From Mastigamoeba balamuthi (lineage: Eukaryota > Evosea > Mastigamoebida > Mastigamoebidae): DNA of 64,000 nucleotides. The DNA lies in assembly GCA_902651635.1 (NCBI GenBank), contig CACRSC010000084.1, forward strand, positions 1,034,682-1,098,681. The letters are read 5' to 3'. Position numbers and translations under genes: made by a program. Within the stretch, counting starts at the first letter, position 1, and every line of letters starts with the position of its first letter. Of the stretch, positions 25,201-34,242 are shown one piece after another. Below the pieces are notes generated by a model. It did not search any database. It was not told where the DNA came from and was given only the letters and a program-made list of their open reading frames with translations.

Positions 25201-25295
25201 ACAGGCACATGAAGTCGTCGAGCTCCGCGAGGGAGGCGTCTGGCGAGAGCAGCGGGTCGCTGTCGCAGGGGGCTGTATCACCCACCCCCAGGTGA
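22240..25295 (+). CDS. PTEN: PTEN phosphatase with C2 domain fused to a C-terminal DUF547 domain
   Basis: A PtdIns(3,4,5)P3 3-phosphatase by homology. About eight exons. The N-terminus KEKRRYQQFGFDLDLSYI matches the PIP2-binding/PTEN start, and YRVYNLCSERGYEACKFHNR is restored through a GT-AG then a GC-AG intron. The P-loop HCKAGKGRTG is identical to animal PTEN, and KKGVTIPSQVRYV follows. The C2 domain includes LPVCGDI-like VPLCGDICLEAY, HLFSFWFNTAFI and DKAHKDKKLFAPHF. After a roughly 60-aa Ala/Pro linker comes a DUF547 domain (about 24050-24960) with ENDERTAFWLNVYNIMALHS and VWVFHPATVHQELDKAV, then a Pro-rich, Ser-rich tail. The PDZ-binding tail of animal PTEN is absent. Plasma-membrane/cytosolic PIP3 control in motility is inferred. 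Confidence 0.93.
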
Positions 25296-25977
25296 CCGTG
25301 TGCGCACCCCAACCAACCAACACCTCTGCCGCGCGGCGCTGCGCCGAGACGTCTCGGTTCCGTAGCAACATCTACAAACAACATCAAACAACATGAATAC
25401 TCCACACACCACCTGGACAGTTGGCCCTCCCTCCCCCCCCGCCGCGGCAGCTGCCGGGTGAGCACTAGGACTCCACATCGAAAGAGAGCATTGAGGCCCC
25501 TCGGACAGCCCGAGCCCTGGCTGCTCTCGCCCTGGTGGGGCTCACTCGGGTCTAGTTGACCGAACACAGGTGATCGTCTCTGTTCGTGCGCTCGTGAGTT
25601 GCTGGGATGCCATTTGATGGCCTGCAATCCACTCTCTTCAACGGAGGACATCGCCGAGGTGGTAGCTCGGGCAGTACTGGAGCCAGCGACCATCGATAGA
25701 ATTTCCTGCCGATTCCGAGCGGAGTCGGTCGTCCAACCCCCAACCCAACCGCACGCAGATCGACAACCCTTTTTTCAAGAAAGTTCACCGCAAATTGAAA
25801 CTGCTGGTCGCGTCAGATTTTTAGTACACTCAGCGCTGAGGGGCGGCGGAGTTAATAACCCCCTCCCCCCCAACCGCCAGGCTCCAGAGGCGCTCTCCCG
25901 CCTCTCTCTCTCTCCCCCCACCACTCCCCCGCCCGGGTCTCCCTCCCTGGGTCCCCCCCATCCCACCGCTCGCTGCG
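25296..25977. other. Intergenic, about 680 nt
   Basis: No gene. Pyrimidine-rich tracts (CCCTCCC-type) occupy the last 120 nt before the next ATG and are likely 5' UTR/initiator sequence. Confidence 0.45.
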
Positions 25978-28900
25978 ATGATGTCGACGGCGGCGGCGGC
26001 GAGGCCGTCGACAGCGGCGGCCACGCTGGCGCGGAGGCAGCAGCAGCGCACGCTGCGCCGCGAGGAGACGCAGCGCTGGCTCGACGGCGAGCTCAACCGC
26101 ATCATCGCCGCGCTGCGCAGGTCGCCCGACCGCCGCGCCTCGTTCGGCGATCTCTGCAGGCGCTGCTGCTCCGCCCAGGACTCGGCCCCCGACTCCATCA
26201 GGCACGCCAGCCCCTCTGCGCTCTCTGTGGTGGGAGGGGTGTGTGTGTGTCTGAGTCTGTGCTCTGTGGGTTGTCCGTATCGGGGATCGTGTGGAGGGGA
26301 GCAGGCGTCAGGCACGCCGCCAGCGCTCGCTTCCCTCCCACTCCCGCTCTCTGTGGGGGTAAGGGGGCCCCTGTGCCTCTGGGGTTGTCCGTATCGGGGA
26401 TCGCGTGGAAGGGAGCAGACAGCGCTGCTGGGCGGTCCGAAAATACTGCGGCGGCTGCGGGCTGCGGTGCTGCGGAGGGCGAGCGGCTGGGGGGCAGTCG
26501 GCGAGCTAACCGGAAATGAAATGATTGCGCCGTTTTGCTGCGCTCAGCGGGGCGCTGGCGGCGGCCAAGCGACGCGGGGTCGTGGACTACGACGGGCCTG
26601 TGCTGCTGTCGCTGCCCGCGCACGCGTCGGTCGTCGTGCGGCTGCTCAGCGAGACGATACCCGAGACGTGCGCGTCGCCGTCGCCGTCGCCCAAGCAGTC
26701 GTCGCCGAGGGCTGCCGCCGTCTCGCCGCCGCCGAGCAGCAGCCCGAGGGTCGACCGCTGCGCCGCGTGCTCGGGGGCCCTGTGCGGCAGCGACAGGGTC
26801 TACGCGACGCCCAAGATGGCGTTCCACAAGCGCTGCTTCACGTGCGCCCAGTGCGGCGTCGCGCTGCGCCCCAACGAGTTCTGCGTCGTCCGCAGGCGCG
26901 TCTACTGCCGCCCGCACTTCAGCGAGCTCTTCCGCTCGCGCGGCGCCGACGGGGCCGCCTCCCCCGCCGACGAGTCGCCGAGGCTGCCCACTCTGCGCCC
27001 CACAGTCCGCGACGCCGGCTCGTCCGGCTCGGCCGCGCCGGCCGTCCCCGAGGCCCTCAAGCGCCGCGAGCAGATCGTCAGCCACCGCAGGGAGGAGCCC
27101 AGCTGCGCCGCTGCCCCGCACCAGCGCGCCCCCGTGCCTGCGTGCTCCAGCGGCCTCGGCAGCGGCAGCGACAGGAGGACGTGCCCGCACTGCGGGAGGC
27201 CGGAGGCCAGCGCGGACGCCAAGTTCTGCACGGGGTGCGGCAAGACGATGCCCGTCAAGGAGCCCGCGCTGCCGACGTGCGCGTCGTGTGGGACTCCAGC
27301 GAAGAACCCGGGCGACAGGTTCTGCACGTTCTGCGGCAAGCCCTACCAGAGCTCGCAGAGCCAGAGCCCCGGGCACTCGCCCACGCCGGCGGCTGAGCAC
27401 TCGCAGCAGCCCGCTTGGTCCCGCGCGCCGTCGAGCCAGTCGCCGACGTTCGGGAGGTCAACGTCGCCGCCGATGACAGTGCCCGTGGCGGTGCCGCACT
27501 TCGGGGCGTCGACGTCGGCGCCGACAAGAGCGCCGGCAGCAGAGACCAAGTCGCCGAGGCACTCGGACATCGTGAAGGAGCAGCAGCAGCTCCTGCAGAG
27601 GAGGCGCGAGCCCCCCGAGCACTCACACGCCGTGAAGCCTGCCCAGGACGCACCGACGAGCAGACCGACGACGGCGCCGGTCAACGGCCCAAGGTTCCTG
27701 GCGACGTCCATCACCGACAAGGAGCTCCCCAAGAGGCCTCCTCCCCCTCCACCCGCGGCCCAGCAGCAGCAACCGCAACCACCACAGCAACAGAGGGACA
27801 AGTCGCCCTCGCCACCAGCAGCTGAGGACAGCAGCAAGTCCAAGGCGGCACTACAGAACCTCCAGCAAGCAGCGTCCAAGTTCACGGCCATCTTCAAGCA
27901 CTCGTCCAAGACCAGCGATGCCAGTCAGCAACCGCCACAGCCGCAGCAGCCGCAGGAAGACAGGACTGAGGCCCCCGTGCCCATGGCGCCCGTCCCGGTG
28001 CAGATGACCTCTGCAAGGACGCAGGGGTTCAGCTCGGCGCACGCGTCGATGGCGCTGCCCAAGGTGGCGTCGCCGCCGAGCATGACCGACGTCAACAAGT
28101 ACTCGATGTCGCCGCCGCCCGAGGCCGAGGACGCCGAGCAGCAGTCGGCGCGGGCTTCGAGGTCCGACAGGGCCAAGTCGATGAAGGCCATTCCCGCGTT
28201 CTCGCCGCAGGGCACGGGCGGCATTGCACTGCCCCCCGTGGGCCGCGAGTGGGACATGACCAACCTCCTCACGCAATACGTGCGACCCTCCTTTCTATTG
28301 CGAGGCTCAGCCAACTCTCCTGCCTTCCTATGGACTGTACACCACAGCGTTACGCGGTCAACTGGGTTGAGATCTCAATTGAGTCTCGACGAGCCACTGA
28401 CTTCATACTGATGAGAGAGCAATTGATCGCAGCTCTGGATGAATGGGACGCTGGAGACGGACATCTTCAGGACGCCTCTATTCCCCGACGAGGTGGCCAA
28501 GCTGTGGGAGGAGATAGACGGCAGGGCGCTGCTGACCACGGCGGACCTCGAGCAGTTCTCGTGCAACACGATCAGCATCTGCCTCAAGCGCGTGCTGGTC
28601 TCGCGCGAGCCCCTGATACCCTCGGACATGCACGGGGCCCTGCAGGTCGTGGAGCAGACGTCCAACAACAAGGACGTGCGGCTGCTCTGTATGTCGGAGC
28701 TCGTCAGCAAGATCCCCATCGGCAACGCCGTCATCCTCTACCGCCTGCTGATGCTGCTCAACGAGGTCGCCGAGAACGCTGAGGTCACGGGCAGCGACGC
28801 GTCGGCGCTGGGCTACACGTTCGGGCCGGTGCTGATACGACCAAAGGTCCTGCCAGCCAACGCGGACCCCAAGGAGCTGCAGAAGTGCGCGAGCACGGCG

Positions 28901-29020
28901 AGGTTCGCCAACAGGATGGTGCAGGACATGATAGAGGACGTCGAGAGGGTGTTCGAGGCAGTGCCCCCCATCATGCAGTACCACCGCGCGCAGGAGACCC
29001 TCGAACAAGAGGAGGTGTAG
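25978..29020 (+). CDS. Costars-LIM-zinc ribbon-RhoGAP protein
   Basis: Predicted actin/Rho regulator. The N-terminal Costars-like domain (RRASFGDLCRRCCSAQD, then after intron(s) GALAAAKRRGVVDYDGPVLL and VVVRLL) resembles ABRA/Costars actin-regulatory modules. A complete LIM domain follows (CAACSGALCG...HKRCFTCAQCGVAL...YCRPHF), then two ribbon modules (CPHCGRPEASADAKFCTGCG and CASCGTPAKNPGDRFCTFCG). Next is a long Pro/Gln/Ser linker (about 350 aa), and a C-terminal RhoGAP beginning after an intron at about 28280-28436. The RhoGAP keeps the arginine finger (TDIFRT) and the Lys (CLKRVLVSREPLIP), but the usual Asn of FGPNL is Val (TFGPVLIRP). Stop TAG at 29020. Confidence 0.88.
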
Positions 29021-29091
29021 TTCTTTCGTGTTTTGTGGCCTCTTCGCGGTGCGCGGCCACCAGGCCTCAGACCCCGTCATCTCTTGTGGAA

Positions 29092-29163
29092 GGACGAGTA
29101 GCTCACCGGTAGAGCATTAGACTGCAGATCTGTTGGTAGGCGGTTCAATTCCGCCCTCGTCCT
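29092..29163 (+). tRNA. tRNA-Cys (GCA)
   Basis: A 72-nt cloverleaf. The acceptor stem is GGACGAG/CTCGTCC with discriminator T. D stem GCTC/GAGC. The anticodon arm TTAGA-CTGCAGA-TCTGT gives anticodon GCA, with one T-T mismatch at 27-43. T arm GGCGG-TTCAATT-CCGCC. No intron. Internal box A (TAGCTCACCGG) and box B (GGTTCAATTCC) are present, and TTTTT at 29166-29170 is the Pol III terminator. Confidence 0.93.
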
Positions 29164-29165
29164 AA

Positions 29166-29170
29166 TTTTT
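29166..29170 (+). terminator. Pol III T-run terminator of tRNA-Cys
   Basis: Five consecutive T residues begin three bases past the tRNA 3' end. Confidence 0.75.
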
Positions 29171-29374
29171 CATTTCTGTGTATTTATGGGCGGGAAGAAG
29201 AGCATGAAAAGCCACCCCGCACCGCAGAGCCAACGTCTTTGCCGTCGAAGAGTCGGTTGTATTTCTCCACGTCACTTGCGGGGCCGTCGGCTGGTGCTTG
29301 ATACCGCTCGACCCGACACAAGAGCCAAGCATTTCCCCAACTGTCTCGTTACGTGAAAATTGCCAATCACTGCA

Positions 29375-30481
29375 ATGCGCCACGCGATCCGCTGCCTCGT
29401 GCTCTTTCTGGGGATCTTCTGGCTCGCCAGCGCCCTCGATCCCGCGTCGCTCGCGCCGTACACCGCGGGCCAGACGACGCTGGACTGGCTCGTGACTCCT
29501 GACGGACGCAACCGCACGTTCCGCGTCTACGTCCCCTCGACCGTCGACTCCGCGGCCCCTTCGCCGTTGCTGCTGTTCTTCCACGGGGGGCTCGGGTCGG
29601 CCCTGCAGGCCCAGACGTCGTACGGCATGGACGCCGTGGCCTCGCGCGAGCGCTTCGTCGTCGCGTACCCCGACGGCTTCTCGGCGACGTGGAACGGGGG
29701 CCTCTGCTGCGGCCAGGCGGCCCTGCAGAACGTCGACGACGTCCTCTTCGCCTCGCTCGTCGTCGACAGGGTCGCCGCCCGCGCGCCCGTCGACGCCTCC
29801 CGCGTGTACTCGACGGGCATGTCCAACGGCGCTGTGATGTCGCACAGGCTCGCCTGCGAGCTCTCGTCTCGCGTAGCCGCCGTCGCCGCCGTCGAGGGCT
29901 CTCTGATGGTCGCCAGCGTCCCCTGCGCCCCGCAGACCCCTGTCGGCGTCCTCGAGATCCACGGCACCTTCGACGAGAACATCCCGTGGGCCGGGGGCCG
30001 CGGCTGCGGCCTGAGCGCCGCCAACTGGCGCAGCGTTCCGCAGACGATGTCGTCGTGGACGTCGTCGCTGTCGTGCTCGTGCGCGGCCACGGCGGCGACC
30101 GCGTTCCCGGGGTGCGAGGCCAACGACACGGCGCTGTCGCAGGGAGACGGCGCCTGCGTGGCCTACGGCGCGTGCAACGGCGGGGCGCTGGTGGAGCTGT
30201 GCTACGGGCCGTGGGCGCACACGTGGGGAGGGTCCGCGGGGAGCAAGCTGCCCATCGGCCAGTGCAACTCGACGACGAGCTCGACGTTCATCGCCAGCGA
30301 GGTCGTCTGGAAGTTCGTCTCGAGGTTCAGGCGGGCGCTGGAGAACAGCTCGCATTCCGGGACAGGTGGTGCGTCGAGCTCCGGGGCCAGCCAGTCGATG
30401 GGGCAGTTCTTGTCCGGGTCCGCGGCCGTTTTGAGCGTGCCTGCGGTCGCCGCTGCAATTCTGCTCTCTCTGGCCATGTGA
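29375..30481 (+). CDS. Secreted, probably GPI-anchored esterase of the PHB-depolymerase/feruloyl-esterase type
   Basis: An intronless 368-aa alpha/beta hydrolase. Signal peptide at residues 1-21 (MRHAIRCLVLFLGIFWLASA). The core has LLLFFHGGLGSALQ (oxyanion loop), the nucleophile elbow GMSNG (Ser about residue 150), the acid region HGTFDENIPW and a late His in WAHTWGG. This is the layout of LpqC/PHB depolymerase family esterases that cleave polyesters or feruloyl esters. After a Ser/Gly-rich spacer, the C-terminus VLSVPAVAAAILLSLAM is a hydrophobic tail without basic residues, as in GPI signals, so the enzyme may sit on the cell surface. ATG 29375 fits the signal peptide. Substrate cannot be told from sequence. 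Confidence 0.88.
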   Translation: MRHAIRCLVLFLGIFWLASALDPASLAPYTAGQTTLDWLVTPDGRNRTFRVYVPSTVDSAAPSPLLLFFHGGLGSALQAQTSYGMDAVASRERFVVAYPDGFSATWNGGLCCGQAALQNVDDVLFASLVVDRVAARAPVDASRVYSTGMSNGAVMSHRLACELSSRVAAVAAVEGSLMVASVPCAPQTPVGVLEIHGTFDENIPWAGGRGCGLSAANWRSVPQTMSSWTSSLSCSCAATAATAFPGCEANDTALSQGDGACVAYGACNGGALVELCYGPWAHTWGGSAGSKLPIGQCNSTTSSTFIASEVVWKFVSRFRRALENSSHSGTGGASSSGASQSMGQFLSGSAAVLSVPAVAAAILLSLAM

Positions 30482-30917
30482 CACTGCTCGATGTGCTCTT
30501 GTGCGTGTGGCCACATCACACAGTCACAAGCGAACACAAGCGCCCTGCACTGCACTCAGAGGGTTCTTTTGCCGAGCTTCCTCGCCGGACTAGAAGTTTC
30601 AAAATCGCCAGAAATACAGGTTCCTCTCTCAGTCATTACACGAACACTTCCTTGCTTGGAAGACTACGTGGTCGCTGATGGCGAGCGGAACACTTTTGTG
30701 AAAAAAGCACAGCTCTTTTCCATGTCTGAGACAATGGTCCGCTCACGAGAATGCAATGTACTCTATCGACTTTTCCACTATCCTGCTTCCTTTTTCAATC
30801 TCTGACGTCAGCGCATAGTGTTATCGGCGAAAATTCCAAGGAAGCAGAGCTGTTCCTTAACTCATAATTCATAAGCACTCGGGCAAGACAGGACCGACTG
30901 CCCACTCGGCCAAGAGA
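30482..30917. promoter_or_regulatory. Intergenic with a CRE palindrome
   Basis: TGACGTCA at 30803-30810 lies 107 nt upstream of the next ATG. No TATA is clear. No gene is seen in the rest. Confidence 0.4.
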
Positions 30918-31716
30918 ATGACGGACCGCAACGCCTCCAGAAGGGAGATGCTGAACACGAAGGATCCCCAGAGCATCAGGATACTCCACCGCGCTCGGAT
31001 CGCCGAGAAGAAGCTGAACAGGTTCCTCTGCGTGATGGGGGCACTCTGCCCGTGCTCCTTCTTCGCCTGCAAGAAGGCGTGGGCTCGGAACAGCATGTAC
31101 CTGCAGGTCCACGAGAACAGGTATTATGCCCTTTGCCGAGGGTTCGGAGCTCACGCTCTATCTGCAGGGTCGAGTTCAACTCGTCGGTGACGACCCAGGC
31201 CATCTCCATCACTGGGCTCATCGAGATCGCTAAGTTGGCTCCTGCGCCGCTGCCGATGGCAATGCATGCGGTACACACAATCTTCCCGGTGGCCAACAAG
31301 CTGGACAAGGTCAGGGTGCTCTACTTCGACGCTGTGGGCCAGCACGCTGCCAAGGCCGGCTGTTGCTCTCCCTGCTGCACGCACAACTCTCTCTCGCCCT
31401 CGTGCTGTGGGATGTTCGGTGATGTGCGTCGCAGCTCCGGGTCCGACCTGGGTTCTAACCCACCTATTCTCAGACGCTGATTCTGTACAAGAACGGGCCG
31501 TGTGGGTGCCCGTGCTGCCGCAAGTGGGAGTATTTCGAGTTCCTTGAGGACGCGGACGAGGTCGTCAGTGCTATTCAGGCAGCGCAGCAGGCGCACAAGG
31601 CCTACGCCACCGAGATGAAGAAGGAGGCCAAGCTGTTCAGGAAGACGCAGGTCGTACCCGTGGAGAGCATCGGCCCGGTGGAGGATATGCAGGGCGAGAG
31701 CACGGGCAATCGTTAG
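30918..31716 (+). CDS. Unknown 203-aa Cys-rich protein, three exons
   Basis: Exons 30918-31120, 31168-31333 and 31474-31716 join in frame (612 nt). The N-terminus is basic and helical (RIAEKKLNRFLC), followed by a Cys-rich hydrophobic patch VMGALCPCSFFACKKA. The middle part, ITGLIEIAKLAPAPLP...VRVLYFDATLILYKNG, looks like beta strands and is followed by a second Cys cluster CGCPCCRKWEYFEF. A charged helical C-terminus ends it. The two Cys clusters are spaced as in palmitoylated or metal-binding proteins. No signal peptide and no certain membrane span. I do not recognise a family. Confidence 0.72.
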
Positions 31717-32309
31717 ACAGCCAAACGGGTCCCGGCAGCGTATTGACTTCTCGAAGGTGGGAAAAAGTGCTCAGGGTGAAACACGGTCTCCGTCCACAAA
31801 CAAAATCCCCCAAGCGAGAAGAATGTACTTTTTCTCATCGTGCTTCAGCAATCAGCACCATTCCGAGCTCACCGCGATGATTTCGGATAATGCCTGACCT
31901 CTCGCCCAGAGAGACTCAGGATCGTCTGTGCGTGGATCTAGGCACGCCAGTGGTCTTTCTCAACCAAGGTGGAATTGCGCAGCTCGAGTTCTCGGCCATG
32001 TGTGTGTGCTGTACTGCCTGAATAGCACCGAGATCAATGACATCTTGCGCTGTGTTGAACGCTTTCACCGACGGCACCTCGAGGATCTCGGAGCAATTGA
32101 CTGCAGAGGGTTGCCAATTCGGGGCCCCTTTTTGCCTATTTCTGGGGCCCGTCACCGAGTTTTCAAAGAGATTTCTGCGCGTGCATTCCTGAGAGTGACT
32201 GTGTGTGTCGCGCGACAGAATCCACCCGGGGAATCCCTCACACCCGCTCTCACAAAACCGCAGTTGCGTCACACAACTGCTATCACCACCAGCTGCAGCA
32301 CGAGCATCA
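31717..32309. other. Intergenic, about 590 nt
   Basis: No gene supported; only short unrelated frames. The last 50 nt are pyrimidine/CA-rich, ahead of the acetyltransferase ATG. Confidence 0.4.
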
Positions 32310-33653
32310 ATGTCGAGGGGCGGCAGCAGCAGCGTTGCGGTGGAGCAACTGGGCCTCGACGACCTCGACGCCGCGCACTCGATCCTCGCCTCGGTCTTCG
32401 GCCTGCACTGGGGCGACATGGGCGAGTACATCCGCCGCGTCGCCACGTCGGGCCGCTTCCGCGTCCCCCGCGACCTGCTGGGCGTGCGGTCGCCTCCGTC
32501 TTCGACTGCCGGGGGCTGCGGCCTCGACGCCTTCATGGGCTCGCTGCCCTGCGCCCTCGTCGTCGACGGCTGCCGCGTGCCCACGTGCGAGGGCGTCACC
32601 GTCGTCACGATGCCGCGGGGCAGGGGCTCGGGCATGTGCCGCGCGCTGATCCGCGAGTTCGAGGCCTCCGCGGTGCGCAGCGGGGCCTCTGCCCTGATCA
32701 TACACGGCATCCCGGGCTTCTACAGGCAGTTCGGCTTTGACTACGCGATCAGCTTCCCGCTGCACCGCCCCGTCTCCTGGGAGCAGTCGCGCGAGCAGGG
32801 CCTCTGCTGCGCGTCCTCGGGCCTGAGGTACGCCGCGACCAAGGTGCCCCGCGGCTGCGAGGGCGAGTGGATCGCCAGGCGCTCGACGCGCTTCTGCTCC
32901 ACCGTCGACGTGTACGCCGAGCACACGGCCCTCGAGCTCGGCACGCTCTGCTCCGTGCCGTTCGTCGACGCCACGGGCCAGTCGCTGCTGTCCGCCGAGC
33001 TCTACGACGTGCGCGCCGACTGCGGCGATGGGGTTGTCGGGCAGTTCGCCGTGACGACGTCGCTGTGGGGGACTCTGATCCTGCGCGAGCTCTGGCTGCA
33101 CGACTCGCACCGCGCCGCCTTCGCCTGCGCGCTCTCCACGCTCCGGGGCATCGCGCGCGAGACGGGGCTGCCCATGGCCGTGGCCACTCCGCCGCAGCCC
33201 GAGGTGGCTGCGATGCTGAGGGCGCTGGCGGGCGACGAGGACCCGACGCCGTACGCGTGGTACGTGCGCATACCGCAGCCCGTCAAGCTGCTGCGCGACC
33301 TGCAGCCGGCCATGGAGCGCAGGGCGGCTGCCGCGGGGCTGCGCGGGGTGTCGGTGCTGCTGAGCTTCTACGACCCGCACATGGACGACGCGCTGGTGAG
33401 CGTCGGGGACGACGGGCGCGTCAGCGTCGAGGCGAGGGAGTTCAGCATCAACCACGGGGGCCCCGAGTTCAGCTCGAGCGAGCAGCTGGTGCTCGAGCTG
33501 CCGCACGGGGCCGCTGCGAGGATGATGCTGGGCGACTGCACAATGGGGGAGCTGCGCAGGATGTACCCCGACGTCTGGGGCCACAAGCGCTCGTTCGAGG
33601 TCTGCAGCGTGCTGTTCCCCAAGCTGTCTGTCGACGTCTGCCTGACAATGTGA
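32310..33653 (+). CDS. Eis-like GNAT acetyltransferase with sterol-carrier-like C-terminus
   Basis: An intronless 447-aa protein laid out like bacterial Eis proteins: N-terminal GNAT, a second degenerate GNAT-like domain and an SCP2-like C-terminal domain. The acetyl-CoA loop is VTVVTMPRGRGSGMCRALI, and the following IIHGIPGFYRQFGFDYAISF is the typical Eis strand-helix. The C-terminal part has REFSINHGGPEFSSSEQLVL and MGELRRMYPDVW. Such enzymes N-acetylate small amines or proteins. Absence of introns and the Eis-like layout are compatible with bacterial origin, though codon use matches the host. The 3' end, from about 33100, has been copied elsewhere in the window (36668-36850 and, inverted, 41160-41880). 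Confidence 0.85.
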   Translation: MSRGGSSSVAVEQLGLDDLDAAHSILASVFGLHWGDMGEYIRRVATSGRFRVPRDLLGVRSPPSSTAGGCGLDAFMGSLPCALVVDGCRVPTCEGVTVVTMPRGRGSGMCRALIREFEASAVRSGASALIIHGIPGFYRQFGFDYAISFPLHRPVSWEQSREQGLCCASSGLRYAATKVPRGCEGEWIARRSTRFCSTVDVYAEHTALELGTLCSVPFVDATGQSLLSAELYDVRADCGDGVVGQFAVTTSLWGTLILRELWLHDSHRAAFACALSTLRGIARETGLPMAVATPPQPEVAAMLRALAGDEDPTPYAWYVRIPQPVKLLRDLQPAMERRAAAAGLRGVSVLLSFYDPHMDDALVSVGDDGRVSVEAREFSINHGGPEFSSSEQLVLELPHGAAARMMLGDCTMGELRRMYPDVWGHKRSFEVCSVLFPKLSVDVCLTM

Positions 33654-33977
33654 TATGGCCCTGCTGCTCTCTGTCGGTATGGATGGGGCAATGCACGACA
33701 ATATGAGGTCCTGTTTGGCCATTGACCTCTGGCCTCACAACCTGGGCTCGTCAGCCCCGCGTGCAGCGCACAGCGCCCCTCGAGCGCCTCCAGTAACGCG
33801 CTGTCTACGACCGTCGCAGTAAGAGAAGTGCCGTCAGCAACGTGGCGACGGCGGCGATGACGAGCGGCGCCCACGTGGAGGAGTACGATGTGGGCAAGAG
33901 AGAACCGGCACACGCGGTAAACCACTCATCGGCGACAAAGCCGAAGCACAGATAAGGAAACTGGAGAACAGCGCGGC
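33540..33977 (+). repeat. Source segment of the acetyltransferase 3'-end duplication
   Basis: The last about 115 nt of the acetyltransferase gene plus about 320 nt of 3' flank recur at 36668-37098 in the same orientation with scattered substitutions and small indels. The flank also reads, on the minus strand, as a C-terminal hydrophobic tail ending in TAG at 33805-33807. Confidence 0.85.
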
Positions 33978-34140
33978 ACTCGGGAGCGGGTCAGACAAGG
34001 TCGCTGGTTCTTGTTTGGGTTCCGGTTCCGGTTTTCGTTTCTGGGATTTCTGGAGTGCGAAAAGGGGCGCAGCGGGGTAGCGAGGGCCCACTGTTTCCGG
34101 CGCTGAGCCGGTGTCAGCTCCCCGGGGGATCGCACACGGT
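33978..34140 (+). repeat. Dispersed repeat R, partial copy 1
   Basis: Begins CACTCGGGAGCGGGTCAGAC and contains GAGGGCCCACTGTTTCCGG and GAGCCGGTGTCAGCTCCCC, matching the longer copies at 37099-37760, 42361-43015 (inverted) and 44153-44834 (inverted). It stops at GGGGGATCGCACACGG, so only about the first quarter is present. Confidence 0.85.
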
Positions 34141-34242
34141 GACCGATAATATCTCCAAGATCAGACGAGAAAATATCTAACAACTGACGATCTTTTATTC
34201 TTTCTCTTCTCCGGCGCTTTTTCCATTATTTGCGCGCCAACG
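34141..34242 (+). promoter_or_regulatory. AT-rich promoter elements of the Crinkler-like kinase gene
   Basis: GATAATATCTCC and GAAAATATCTAAC lie 60-100 nt upstream of ATG 34243, directly against the end of the repeat copy. Confidence 0.45.

Noticed and set aside
26198-27400. 400-aa minus-strand frame opposite the LIM region
   Set aside because: Antisense shadow; the + strand holds unmistakable LIM and zinc-ribbon motifs.
32307-33722. 471-aa minus-strand frame over the acetyltransferase gene
   Set aside because: Shadow of the intact + strand gene, with low-complexity Arg/Ala/Gln content.
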